From DATBRV01 sp036560145 (GTDB lineage: Bacteria > Myxococcota_A > UBA9160 > SMWR01): a stretch of 64,000 bases of DNA. The notes under the pieces are model-generated. The model saw nothing but the letters and a program-made list of their open reading frames with translations. It was not told where the DNA came from and did not search any database. Below are positions 49,845-58,183 of this stretch, in pieces. The DNA lies in contig DATBRV010000141.1 in NCBI GenBank assembly GCA_036560145.1, positions 31,144 to 95,143 on the forward strand, in the 5' to 3' direction. The translations under genes and the position numbers were made by a program. Each line of letters begins with the position of its first letter. The first letter of the stretch is position 1.

Positions 49845-50758
49845 TCCTGGCGGCGTTCGGCGCCTGGACGGCCTGGTACGTCCGCGGCCATGCGGCGGAC
49901 TTCCGGATCCTGGCGGAGGTTCCCGTCCGTCCGCTCGCCGGGCTCGTCGCGCTCGCGGCCGCCGTCGTGGTCTGCAACGGCTTGTACGTCAAGCTCGCGC
50001 TCCAGGCGTTCGGCGTCGACCTGCCGGCGCGCGAGTGGCTCTCGTTGACGGTGGCGACCTCGCTGCTCAACTACGCGACGCCCCTGCGCGGCGGGATGGT
50101 CGCGCGCGCCGTCTATCTGAAGGCGCACTACCGGTTCGGGTACGCCGATTTCCTCAGCACGCTGAGCGCGATGTACCTGATGGTCGTCTTCGCCTTCGGA
50201 GTGCTCGGGCTCGCGGGACAGGCGCTGCTCTGGCGGCAGGGGGCGGGTTGCGACGCGGTCGCGCTCGCGATCCTCGCGGCCGGAACGGCGGCCTCCGCCC
50301 TGCTGATGTTCGTGCCCGTGCCGCTGCCGCGCTGGCAGGCGTTCCCGTTCCGGCAGATCGCCCGCATCCTGGACGGCTGGAGCCTGCTCCGGCGCCAGCG
50401 CGCCCTCTACGCCAAGCTGATGGCGACGACGCTGGCGTTCGCCCTGCTGTCGGCGCTGGAGGTGAAGTTGGCCGCTTCGGCCGTCGCGACCGGGCTTTCA
50501 CCGGGCGGCGTGCTCCTCTACACCGCCGGTCAGCACCTCGCCTTTCTCGCCTCTCTGACCCCGGTTGCGCTCGGCATCGCCGAGGTCGTCAGCATCTACC
50601 TCGGCGGCGCGCTCGGCTACGACATCTCGCAGGCGCTCTCGATCCAGGCCTTGCTGCGCGGCGTGCCGCTGCTGCTGTTGCTCGTCCTCGCGTTTCCGGC
50701 GTTCCACCACCTCGGCGTCGGGCTCGACGGACGGGCGCGGCGAGGCGCGCTCTCGTGA
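49760..50758 (+). CDS. AglD/lysylphosphatidylglycerol-synthase-TM family membrane protein (flippase-like)
   Basis: A 332-residue protein with about eight membrane segments of the UPF0104/LPG_synthase_TM family. Characteristic patches are SLLNYATPLRGGMVARAVYLKAHY near residues 95-118 and TPVALGIAEVVSIYLG near 270-285, which resemble the TPxGxG-E signature in these putative lipid translocases. It may move a polyprenyl-linked or lipid substrate across the membrane; other members are lipid synthases or have unknown activity. GTG at 49760 has GAAGG nine bases upstream. Its stop overlaps the methyltransferase GTG by four bases. Confidence 0.78.
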   Translation: MDQTSAIAAEPGDLSASARRWRLALSLLILAAFGAWTAWYVRGHAADFRILAEVPVRPLAGLVALAAAVVVCNGLYVKLALQAFGVDLPAREWLSLTVATSLLNYATPLRGGMVARAVYLKAHYRFGYADFLSTLSAMYLMVVFAFGVLGLAGQALLWRQGAGCDAVALAILAAGTAASALLMFVPVPLPRWQAFPFRQIARILDGWSLLRRQRALYAKLMATTLAFALLSALEVKLAASAVATGLSPGGVLLYTAGQHLAFLASLTPVALGIAEVVSIYLGGALGYDISQALSIQALLRGVPLLLLLVLAFPAFHHLGVGLDGRARRGALS

Positions 50759-51435
50759 CGGACCCCGCGCGGGCCTGGGAGGAGCGCCAGCGTTCGCTCG
50801 GCTGCACGCCGCGCGCCGTCCTGTTCAAGGGGTTCCCAGGCTGGCTCAACGCCTGGCTGCACCGCCGCCACGTCGCCTTCCTGCTCGCGAACCTGCCGCC
50901 GGACGCGGCGCGCATCCTCGACGCCGGCTGCGGCTACGGGCGCATCTCGCTGGCCGTGAAGCAGGCGCGCCCGAGCGCCGCGATCGACGGCGTCGAGCCC
51001 TGCGCCGCCTTCGCCGACGCCTTCGAGCAGCGGATCGGCCGCTGTTACCGGGTTCCGATCCAGGAGTTCCGCCCGGAGCGCGCCTACGATGCGATCCTGA
51101 TCGTCACGCTGCTCCTGTATCTCTCGGAGGCCGACTGCGCGCGGGTGCTCGCCGTCCTTTGGGAGGCTCTGCGGCCGGGCGGGCGGCTGCTCTGCATCGA
51201 GCCCGCCGTCGAGATCGAGGATCTCGAGGCCCGGATCTTCCGCCGCCGCGAGCGCACGGACGCCAGCTCCGGCGACCGGCGCTTCCGGAGCGGCGAGCTG
51301 GAGGCGATCTTGGGCTCGCTTCCGGGCGCGAGTCTGCGGCGCAGCGCGAGCATCCGGCTGCTGCCGGGAATCGCGTCAGCGTCGCTGCATCACTGCGTCG
51401 CGCTGGAGAAGACTACTTCTCGTAGTACGGCTTGA
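50755..51435 (+). CDS. SAM-dependent class I methyltransferase
   Basis: A 226-residue Rossmann-fold methyltransferase. Motif I ILDAGCGYGR is near residues 53-62, followed by the acidic residue in IDGVEPC, and AYDAILIVTLLLYLSE as motif post-II/III. It likely methylates a sugar or lipid headgroup in the same glycan pathway, as the last gene of the 46.6-51.4 kb operon. The GTG start overlaps the preceding stop. The 3' end overlaps the convergent lipoprotein gene by 23 bases. Confidence 0.85.
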   Translation: MTDPARAWEERQRSLGCTPRAVLFKGFPGWLNAWLHRRHVAFLLANLPPDAARILDAGCGYGRISLAVKQARPSAAIDGVEPCAAFADAFEQRIGRCYRVPIQEFRPERAYDAILIVTLLLYLSEADCARVLAVLWEALRPGGRLLCIEPAVEIEDLEARIFRRRERTDASSGDRRFRSGELEAILGSLPGASLRRSASIRLLPGIASASLHHCVALEKTTSRSTA

Positions 51436-51865
51436 GCTGCGCGATCAGGCCCGTGACCTTGGCCCAGGCGGCGATGGTGGGTGCGTCGAGCTCCGAGCGC
51501 GATTGGTCCACGTCCGCGTCGTCCACCACTTCCTTCAGCGAACGGAATGGGTTGTAGGTCTGGTCGCGCCCCTCGCCGGCCTTCAGGTGACCCGCGAGCG
51601 AGCGCGCCTGCTCGCTCACGATCTGCGCTTTCTCGGTGAGCTTGAAGCCCTCCTCGGCGGTGCCCGATCCGAGCCGGTCGTCGTTCTCCCGGCGAACGGC
51701 CAGCTGCCAGGCATCGGCGGCAGCGCTCAGCTGCGCTGCGAGCGCGGCGGCGCGGGCCTGGTCCCAGGGCGCGAGACCCGCGGCTGGGGGGGAATTCGAC
51801 GCACATCCCGCGGCGACTGCGAGCCCGAGGGCGGGAATCAGGATCGAGAGCATCAGTCGCTGCAT
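51413..51865 (-). CDS. Predicted lipoprotein, alpha-helical
   Basis: A 150-residue lipoprotein (lipobox AVAAGC near residue 21). The mature region looks helical (long Ala/Gln/Glu-rich runs such as RAAALAAQLSAAADAWQLAVRREN) with no motif I recognise. It faces the convergent methyltransferase gene and is 49 bp downstream of the DUF2332 gene on the same strand. Confidence 0.6.
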   Translation of the reverse strand: MQRLMLSILIPALGLAVAAGCASNSPPAAGLAPWDQARAAALAAQLSAAADAWQLAVRRENDDRLGSGTAEEGFKLTEKAQIVSEQARSLAGHLKAGEGRDQTYNPFRSLKEVVDDADVDQSRSELDAPTIAAWAKVTGLIAQLKPYYEK

Positions 51866-51914
51866 GGGGACGTTCTCCTCTTTGTCTCAAGCTATGCCGG
51901 CGCGCGCGCGCGAG

Positions 51915-52991
51915 TCAAGCCGAGTCGTTCGCTGCCGAGGGCGGGGGCTCGCCCCAACGCACGAGCCGGCCGTGCGGATGGCCCTCGGCGAGCGCGAGCG
52001 AATCGCCGCCGGGCCAGCGCCGCAGGCGGATCGTCATCCGCCCGTAGCCGGACTCGTCCTCGGCCGAGAGCCAGGCGAGGGGCGCATCGGCGCGCGCCCG
52101 GGCTCCCGCCGCGCCGAGCAGCGCGCGCACGCGCGCCTGCTCCTCCGCTCCCAGGTAGCCCCACACAGAAGAGTGGAAGACGACGGTCGCGACCCTGGGA
52201 GCCGGCTCCGCCAGCTCGCGCTCGAGCCAGCTCGCGGCCGACTCGCGCGCGATCCGCGGCGGAGCTTCGCGCGTGAGCGCGATCGCGGCGCGCAGCTGCG
52301 CGAGGCGCTCGGGCTGATCCGCCCAGATGTAGGCTTCGAGCAGCCGCGCCTGGGCGGCGTCTTCGACGCGCACCGGCGCCAGGTCGCAGCCGGCGCGGCT
52401 CTCGATCGCCGGGCGCTGCTCGAAGGCGGCGGCCTGGCCGTGCCACTCCGACTGGATGCGCACGGGCGAGCGCGGATCGCCCCAGCGGTGGGGCGACAGC
52501 TCGTAGTGGTAGCGGTCCCACGCGAGGTTGAGGCCGGCGCTGGCGCCGATCTCGCGCAGCCGCAGCGGAAGCCCGGTGTCGCGCGCGATCTGGAGGAAGC
52601 CGCCCAGCAGGCCGGCGCAGCGCCGGACCTCGTTGGTCTGCGGAAAGCTCGCCAGCCGCGGGAGCAGCGCCGCGCGCTGCGCGCTCACCAGCTCGCGAAA
52701 CGCTTCCCAGACGGCGGGCCACTCGGGCCGGCCCTGCAAGGTCGGATAGAAGCGCGCCAGCTCCGGCGCCTGGCCCGCGAGCACGCGCTCGTGCACGGCG
52801 CCGAGCATGCGCAGCGGCAGGAGGCCGCGCACGGGATCGCCGTCGAAGCCCTCGACCAGCCGCGCCACCGGACCCTCGGCCTTCAGGTCGGCGAGCGCCG
52901 CCTCGAGCAGTTCCGCGTAGAAGGGCGAGCCGAAGAGCCGGCAGGCCCCGACCTGGAGACGGAACGACGTGACGATCGCGTCGGAGAGCAC
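51915..52991 (-). CDS. DUF2332 family protein
   Basis: A 358-residue protein that matches DUF2332: LREIGASAGLNLAWDRYHYEL, IQSEWHGQ, DLAPVRVEDAAQARLLEAYIWADQPERLAQLRAAI, VVFHSSVWGYL and the C-terminal HPHGRLVRW are recurring blocks. The EIGASAGLNL segment is reminiscent of the SAM-binding loop of methyltransferases, but the family is uncharacterised. GTG at 52991 has GAGG six bases upstream; TTG at 52997 is an alternative. Confidence 0.85.
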   Translation of the reverse strand: MLSDAIVTSFRLQVGACRLFGSPFYAELLEAALADLKAEGPVARLVEGFDGDPVRGLLPLRMLGAVHERVLAGQAPELARFYPTLQGRPEWPAVWEAFRELVSAQRAALLPRLASFPQTNEVRRCAGLLGGFLQIARDTGLPLRLREIGASAGLNLAWDRYHYELSPHRWGDPRSPVRIQSEWHGQAAAFEQRPAIESRAGCDLAPVRVEDAAQARLLEAYIWADQPERLAQLRAAIALTREAPPRIARESAASWLERELAEPAPRVATVVFHSSVWGYLGAEEQARVRALLGAAGARARADAPLAWLSAEDESGYGRMTIRLRRWPGGDSLALAEGHPHGRLVRWGEPPPSAANDSA

Positions 52992-53105
52992 GGCCAACCT
53001 CGCGGCGCCCCGAGCCTAGTAATCTCATTGTCAGCCCGCCCCTGGAGTGGTAAGACCGTGGCGCGCGCGTCCGGGCTCGGGATCCGCAGGTCGGGAGGGT
53101 GTTCC

Positions 53106-53492
53106 ATGACCTTGGTCGCCATCGTCGCGTCGCTGGCCCTGATCGAGTACGTGGTGATCCTGATGCTCACCGGCCAGGCGCGCGGGCGCTTCGGGGTTCC
53201 GGCGCCCGCCACCACCGGGAACCCATCCTTCGAGCGCTACTTCCGGGTGCAGCAGAACACGATCGAGCAGCTCGTGATCTTCCTGCCGTCTCTCTACCTG
53301 TTCGCGTCGCTGGTGAGCGAAGGCTGGGCGGCGGCGCTCGGGCTCGTCTTCGTGCTCGGGCGCATCGTCTACGCGCGGGGTTACATCGAAGATCCGGCCA
53401 AGCGCGGGCCCGGCTTCATGCTCAGCTTCGTGCCCAACCTGATCCTCCTGCTCGGGGGCCTGATCGGAGCGATCCTTGGCCAGCTCGGCTGA
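53106..53492 (+). CDS. MAPEG family membrane protein
   Basis: A 128-residue four-helix membrane protein of the MAPEG superfamily (glutathione/eicosanoid enzymes). FRVQQNTIEQLVIFLPSLYLFA (about 47-68) with the conserved Asn-Glu-Gln patch and VYARGYIEDPAKRGPGFMLS (about 88-107) are the family motifs. Bacterial members may be glutathione transferases or peroxidases. GGGAGGG precedes the ATG. Its stop lies 14 bases inside the next gene, which begins at TTG 53476. Confidence 0.88.
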   Translation: MTLVAIVASLALIEYVVILMLTGQARGRFGVPAPATTGNPSFERYFRVQQNTIEQLVIFLPSLYLFASLVSEGWAAALGLVFVLGRIVYARGYIEDPAKRGPGFMLSFVPNLILLLGGLIGAILGQLG

Positions 53493-54327
53493 CGGCCGCC
53501 TGACGCGGCGTCAGGTCCTGATCTCGGGCGCCGTCGCGGCGGGCTACGCGCTGGCCGCGGGCCCCGTGCGCGCCGACGCGATCGTGACCAGCGACGAAGG
53601 GCTCGTCGCGGGCAGCGTGCGGGTGCCGGCGGGAGACGTCGAGATCGGCGCCTACCGCGCCCATCCCGCCACGCCGGGCCCGTTTCCCGTGGTGCTCGTC
53701 GCGCACGAGATCTTCGGCGTGCACGCCTACATCAGCGACGTCGTGCGCCGCCTCGCCAGGTCCGGATACTTCGCGATCGCCCCGGATCTCTACCAGCGCC
53801 AGGGAGATCCCACCAAGCTGACGAGCGTGGACGAGATCGTCTCGGGCGTGGTCGCCAAGGTGCCCGATGCGCAGGTGATGAGCGATCTCGACGCGACGCT
53901 CGCCTTTGCCGGGGCGAGCGGGCAGGGCGACGTCGCGCGCAGCGCCATCACCGGCTTCTGCTGGGGAGGGCGGATCGTCTGGCTCTACTGCGCCCACGCG
54001 CCGAAGCTGCGCTGTGGCGTCGCCTGGTACGGCCGCCTGGTCGGCGATCCGCGCCCGGAGACGCCCAAGCACCCGATCGACGTCGCCGCGACCGAAAGCG
54101 TGCCGGTGCTCGGCCTCTACGGAGCGGACGATACGGGCATCCCGCAGTCGAGCGTGCTCGCCATGCGCTCGACGCTGGCGACCGGCAAGTCGGGCTCGCA
54201 GATCGTGGTGTTTCCCGCCGCGCCGCACGGTTTCCACGCCGACTACCGCGACAGCTACCGGCCGATGGCCGCCTCCGAGGGCTGGAAGCGCATGCTGGGC
54301 TGGTTTCGCGAGCACGGGGTCGTCTGA
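53476..54327 (+). CDS. Dienelactone hydrolase family protein with Tat-type signal
   Basis: A 283-residue alpha/beta hydrolase. The N-terminus has TRRQVLISGAVAAGYALAAG, a twin-arginine signal (about residues 10-30), so the folded enzyme is probably exported. The nucleophile is Cys in GFCWGGR, as in dienelactone hydrolase, with Asp in GADD and His in APHGFHADY. It should hydrolyse a lactone or ester in the periplasm. The start is TTG, inside the MAPEG gene (17-base overlap); no other start would keep the signal. Confidence 0.85.
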   Translation: MASSADGRLTRRQVLISGAVAAGYALAAGPVRADAIVTSDEGLVAGSVRVPAGDVEIGAYRAHPATPGPFPVVLVAHEIFGVHAYISDVVRRLARSGYFAIAPDLYQRQGDPTKLTSVDEIVSGVVAKVPDAQVMSDLDATLAFAGASGQGDVARSAITGFCWGGRIVWLYCAHAPKLRCGVAWYGRLVGDPRPETPKHPIDVAATESVPVLGLYGADDTGIPQSSVLAMRSTLATGKSGSQIVVFPAAPHGFHADYRDSYRPMAASEGWKRMLGWFREHGVV

Positions 54328-54406
54328 CGGCCCATTGGCGACCTCGTAAGTAACTGACTTTAAACGAGAATCCGGAGAACGTCACGTCACCCCCGGACGG
54401 AGCGAC

Positions 54407-54412
54407 TATACT
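54407..54412 (+). promoter_or_regulatory. Candidate -10 element of pckG
   Basis: TATACT lies 52 bases before the pckG ATG in a 136-bp intergenic region that is unusually A/T-rich for this window. The hexamer 17 bases upstream (ACGTCA) is a poor -35. A second pair, TTGGCG with CTTTAA 17 bases on (54335-54363), is another option. Confidence 0.4.
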
Positions 54413-54463
54413 CATGCGCCCATTCCGACCTCGAGCCAGACCGAAGCAAACGAAGGAAGCACG

Positions 54464-56257
54464 ATGACGACGAATCGAGCCCTGCAGGCCTGGGTGAAGG
54501 AAGTCCAGGCCCTCTGCCGCCCGGACCGCGTGCAATGGTGCGACGGCAGCCGCGCCGAGTACGACGAGATGCTGCGGCTGCTGGTGGCGGGCGGCACCGC
54601 GCGTCCGCTCGATTCCGCGAAACACCCGAACAGCTTCCTGGTGCTCTCGGATCCGGCCGACGTAGCGCGGGTCGAGGATCGGACCTTCATCTGCTCCAAG
54701 CAGCGCGAAGACGCCGGGCCCAACAACAACTGGCGCGATCCCGAGGAGATGAAGCGGACGCTGCGCGGCCTCTTCGAGGGCTGCATGCGCGGCAGGACTC
54801 TGTACGTGGTTCCCTTCAGCATGGGTCCGATCGGCTCGCGGATCGCCCAGATCGGCGTCCAGCTCACGGATTCGCCGTACGTGGTCGCGAACATGCGCAT
54901 CATGACGCGCATGGGCAAGCGCGCGCTGGAGGCCCTCGGCGACGGGAGCTTCGTTCCCTGTCTGCACTCGGTGGGCGCCCCGCTCGCGCCCGGCCAGAAG
55001 GACGTCGCCTGGCCCTGCAACAGCGACAACAAGTACATCGTACACTTTCCCGAGACGCGCGAGATCTGGTCGTTCGGCTCGGGCTATGGCGGCAACGCGC
55101 TGCTCGGCAAGAAGTGCCTCGCGCTGCGCATCGCCTCGGTGATGGCGCGCGACGAGGGCTGGCTCGCCGAGCACATGCTGATCCTCAAGCTCACCTCTCC
55201 CGAAGGGCGTTCGCGCTACCTGGCGGGGGCCTTCCCGAGCGCCTGCGGAAAGACGAACCTCGCGATGGTGAAGCCGAGCCTCCCGGGCTGGAAGGTGGAG
55301 ACGATCGGCGACGACATCGCCTGGATGAAGTTCGGCGCCGACGGACGCCTTTACGCGATCAACCCCGAGGCGGGGTTCTTCGGCGTGGCCCCCGGCACCA
55401 GCATGCGCACCAATCCGAACGCGATGCTGACGCTCACGCACGACGTGCTCTTCACGAACTGCGCGCTCACGCCCGAGGGCGAGGTCTGGTGGGAGGAGAA
55501 GTCGAAGCAGCCGCCCGAGAAGCTGATGGACTGGCAGGGCAAGGAATGGACGCCGAAGAGCGGCCGCCCCGCCGCGCATCCCAACGCGCGCTTCACGGCG
55601 CCGGCCAGCCAGTGCCCGGTGATCGCCCCCGAGTGGGAGGACCCGAACGGCGTGCCGATCGACGCGATCCTGTTCGGCGGCCGCCGCGCCACCGTGGTGC
55701 CGCTCGTGAACGAAGCGCGCGACTGGCAGCACGGCACCTTCCTGGGCTCGATCATCAGCAGCGAGAAGACGGCCGCCGCCGCCGGAAAGATCGGCGAGCT
55801 GCGGCGCGACCCGATGGCCATGCTGCCCTTCTGCGGATACAACATGGGCGACTACTGGGCACACTGGCTGAAGATCGGCAAGCGCGCGGGCGCGAAGCTT
55901 CCGAAGCTCTTCTACGTCAACTGGTTCCGCAAGGGCGAGGACGGCAGCTTCCTGTGGCCCGGCTACAGCGAGAACAGCCGCGTGCTCAAGTGGATCTTCG
56001 AGCGCTGCGAGGGCACGGCCAAGGCCGTCGAGACGCCGATCGGAAATCTCCCGGCGCCGCAGGCGATCGACACCAACGGGCTCGCCGGCGTGACGCCGGA
56101 GAATCTGGCCGAGCTGCTGCGCGTCGACGTCGAAGGCTGGCTGACGGAGACGCCGATGATCGCGCAGCACTTCGACCAGTTCGGCGACCGCATGCCGCGC
56201 GAGCTCCGCGAGGAGCTGCGCAGCATGAAGGAAGGCCTCGAAAGCATTCGCCGCTAG
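54464..56257 (+). CDS. pckG: Phosphoenolpyruvate carboxykinase (GTP)
   Basis: A 597-residue GTP-dependent PEPCK, full length. The P-loop GAFPSACGKTN is near residues 261-271, the metal-binding DD in GDDIAWMKF near 285, and the NPEAGFFGVAPGTS block follows. The substrate loop and the R-rich CGYNMGDYWAHW motif agree with the GTP class. It converts oxaloacetate to PEP, the first step of gluconeogenesis when growing on acetyl- or propionyl-CoA-yielding substrates such as lipids or steroids. GAAGGAAGC precedes the ATG. A CoA-transferase starts three bases after the stop. Confidence 0.96.
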   Translation: MTTNRALQAWVKEVQALCRPDRVQWCDGSRAEYDEMLRLLVAGGTARPLDSAKHPNSFLVLSDPADVARVEDRTFICSKQREDAGPNNNWRDPEEMKRTLRGLFEGCMRGRTLYVVPFSMGPIGSRIAQIGVQLTDSPYVVANMRIMTRMGKRALEALGDGSFVPCLHSVGAPLAPGQKDVAWPCNSDNKYIVHFPETREIWSFGSGYGGNALLGKKCLALRIASVMARDEGWLAEHMLILKLTSPEGRSRYLAGAFPSACGKTNLAMVKPSLPGWKVETIGDDIAWMKFGADGRLYAINPEAGFFGVAPGTSMRTNPNAMLTLTHDVLFTNCALTPEGEVWWEEKSKQPPEKLMDWQGKEWTPKSGRPAAHPNARFTAPASQCPVIAPEWEDPNGVPIDAILFGGRRATVVPLVNEARDWQHGTFLGSIISSEKTAAAAGKIGELRRDPMAMLPFCGYNMGDYWAHWLKIGKRAGAKLPKLFYVNWFRKGEDGSFLWPGYSENSRVLKWIFERCEGTAKAVETPIGNLPAPQAIDTNGLAGVTPENLAELLRVDVEGWLTETPMIAQHFDQFGDRMPRELREELRSMKEGLESIRR

Positions 56258-56260
56258 CGG

Positions 56261-57415
56261 ATGCCTGTCGCGGGTCCGCTCTCCGGGATCCTCGTCGTCG
56301 ACCTGACCCGCGTGCTGGCGGGCCCCTTCTGCACCATGGTCCTCGCGGATCTGGGCGCGCGCGTGATCAAGATCGAGGCGCCCGGAACGGGTGATGACGC
56401 GCGCCGGATCGGCCCCTTCGTGGACGGCCGCTCCGCCTACTTCCTCTCGCTCAACCGCGGCAAGGAGAGCCTCGCGCTCGACCTCCGGAGCGACGCCGAC
56501 CGCAGCCTCTTCGAGCGGCTGCTGGCGCGCGCCGACGTGCTCGCGGAGAACTTCCGCCCGGGCGTGATGCAGCGGCTGGGATATGGCTGGGAGGGTCTCG
56601 GGGCGCGCTACCCAAGACTGGTGATGGCGTCGCTCTCGGGCTTCGGGCAGACGGGGCCCTACGCGCAGCGGCCCTCCTACGACGTGATCGCGCAGGCGAT
56701 GGGCGGGATCATGAGCCTCACCGGCCAGCCGGGGGCAGGTCCGACGCGGGTCGGGACCTCGACGGGCGACATCACGGCAGGTCTCTTTGCGGCGATCGGG
56801 ATCCTGGCGGCGCTCTCCGCGCGGGAGCGCAGCGGGCGGGGGGCGCGCATCGACGTCTCGATGCTCGACGCGCAGGTGGCGACGCTCGAGAACGCGATCG
56901 TGCGCTTCTTCGCAAGCGGCGAGGTGCCCGGTCCGCTCGGCACGCGGCATCCCTCGATCGCCCCCTTCCAGGCGCTGGCGACGGGCGACGGCTTCATCGT
57001 GGTGGCGGCCGGGAACGACGCGCTCTTCGCGAAACTGTGTCGGGCCCTGGAGAGGCCGGAGCTCGCGCAGGCGCAGGAATTCGCCAGCAACGAGCTGCGT
57101 ACGCGCTCCGCCGACGCGCTGGCGCGGCGGCTCGAGGAGGCGCTCGCCGCGCACGGCTCGGCCTGGTGGCTCGAGAAGCTGGGGGCCGCGGGGGTTCCCT
57201 GCGGCCCCGTGAACGACATCGCGCAGGTGGCGGCCGATCCCCAGGTCGCCGCGCGCAACATGCTGGTCTCCGTCGCGGGAAGCGCGCTCCGCGTCGCCGG
57301 CAATCCCGTCAAGCTCTCGGGCTACGCGGATCCCGCCGTGCGCGCGGGCGCGCCGGCGCTCGACGAGGGGCGCGCGCGGATCCTGGCCGAGCTCGACGCC
57401 GCGGATCGCGGTTGA
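56261..57415 (+). CDS. CaiB/BaiF (type III) CoA-transferase
   Basis: A 384-residue family III CoA-transferase. VVDLTRVLAGPFCTMVLADLGARVIKIE near the N-terminus is the classic CoA-binding region, and the catalytic Asp lies in TGDITAG (about residue 169), the position used by formyl-CoA transferase. DVSMLDAQVATLEN and GVPCGPVNDI are further landmarks. It moves CoA between carboxylic acids, probably to activate an acid with a CoA donor. It starts three bases after pckG and may share its transcript. The substrate is not clear; it resembles alpha-methylacyl-CoA racemase relatives too. Confidence 0.9.
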   Translation: MPVAGPLSGILVVDLTRVLAGPFCTMVLADLGARVIKIEAPGTGDDARRIGPFVDGRSAYFLSLNRGKESLALDLRSDADRSLFERLLARADVLAENFRPGVMQRLGYGWEGLGARYPRLVMASLSGFGQTGPYAQRPSYDVIAQAMGGIMSLTGQPGAGPTRVGTSTGDITAGLFAAIGILAALSARERSGRGARIDVSMLDAQVATLENAIVRFFASGEVPGPLGTRHPSIAPFQALATGDGFIVVAAGNDALFAKLCRALERPELAQAQEFASNELRTRSADALARRLEEALAAHGSAWWLEKLGAAGVPCGPVNDIAQVAADPQVAARNMLVSVAGSALRVAGNPVKLSGYADPAVRAGAPALDEGRARILAELDAADRG

Positions 57416-57472
57416 CGCGAGCCCCCCGCTTCCCGGAAGATCGGATCTGGGCGCTCGGAAACGGAGACGCGA

Positions 57473-58183
57473 TTGCTCTTCCTGCACGAGATCCATGAAG
57501 TGGTGGGCGCGCGCGAGGACGCCTTCGAGGAGGCGTTCCGGCGGACCTGGCTCCCCGCGCTGGCCCGGGATGCCGACGCGCGGCTGCTCTACTTCCTGCA
57601 CCACGCGCACGGCAGCGGCCCGTCCTATCAGGTGGTGACGCTCACCGCGATCCGGGACGCCGCGGCCTGGGAGCGGCTGGCCCGGCGCGTCGCGGACGGC
57701 GACCTCTCCGCCTGGGCGCAGGAGCTCGACATGCTACGCCATGATGTGACGGCCAAGCTGCTGGTGGCGCTCCCGTGGTCGCCGCTACAACAGGTCGACC
57801 TCGCGGGCGTTCCGGTGGACGGCGCGGAGCACGAGCCGGTCCTGTTCATGGAGGACACGGTCTGGCCCTTCGAAGGCCGGCTCGAGGACTACGTGCGCCG
57901 GTCGGGCACGCACTACGCGGCGGAGATGGCTCGCGCTGGCGAGGCCGGAAAGTCGCTCCTGCGCGTACAGGCCGGGTTCCGGCCGGCCTTTGGCAGCCAC
58001 CGGCGGCGGGAGATCGTGCTCTGGCAGAAGGTGGTGAAGCCGGCGCTGGTCACGGCGCTGCTCACCCGCGAGGTGCCGCCCGAATACAAGCGGCCCGGCA
58101 CCTGGATGCACGATGCGCTCGACCTCCGAGACCGCTGGCAGAGCAAGCTGCTGCGCAGCGCGCGCTGGTCGCCGTGGCGCTGA
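57473..58183 (+). CDS. Unknown protein, probable NIPSNAP-like dimeric alpha/beta barrel
   Basis: A 236-residue protein of unknown function. Two halves each show a beta-alpha-beta pattern: MLFLHEIHEVV...YQVVTLTAIRDAAAWERLA, and VLFMEDTVWPF...VLWQKVV. These resemble a ferredoxin-like dimeric alpha/beta barrel (NIPSNAP/EthD type). The C-terminus WMHDALDLRDRWQSKLLR is distinctive. The TTG start has GGAG five bases upstream. It overlaps the following fused CoA-transferase gene by ten bases, and therefore probably works in the same pathway, perhaps as an acyl-CoA binding or isomerising protein (inference). Confidence 0.6.
   Translation: MLFLHEIHEVVGAREDAFEEAFRRTWLPALARDADARLLYFLHHAHGSGPSYQVVTLTAIRDAAAWERLARRVADGDLSAWAQELDMLRHDVTAKLLVALPWSPLQQVDLAGVPVDGAEHEPVLFMEDTVWPFEGRLEDYVRRSGTHYAAEMARAGEAGKSLLRVQAGFRPAFGSHRRREIVLWQKVVKPALVTALLTREVPPEYKRPGTWMHDALDLRDRWQSKLLRSARWSPWR

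Noticed and set aside
53948..57610. Minus-strand frame of 1220 codons opposite pckG
   Set aside because: Antisense shadow of PEPCK and a CoA-transferase, both well supported.
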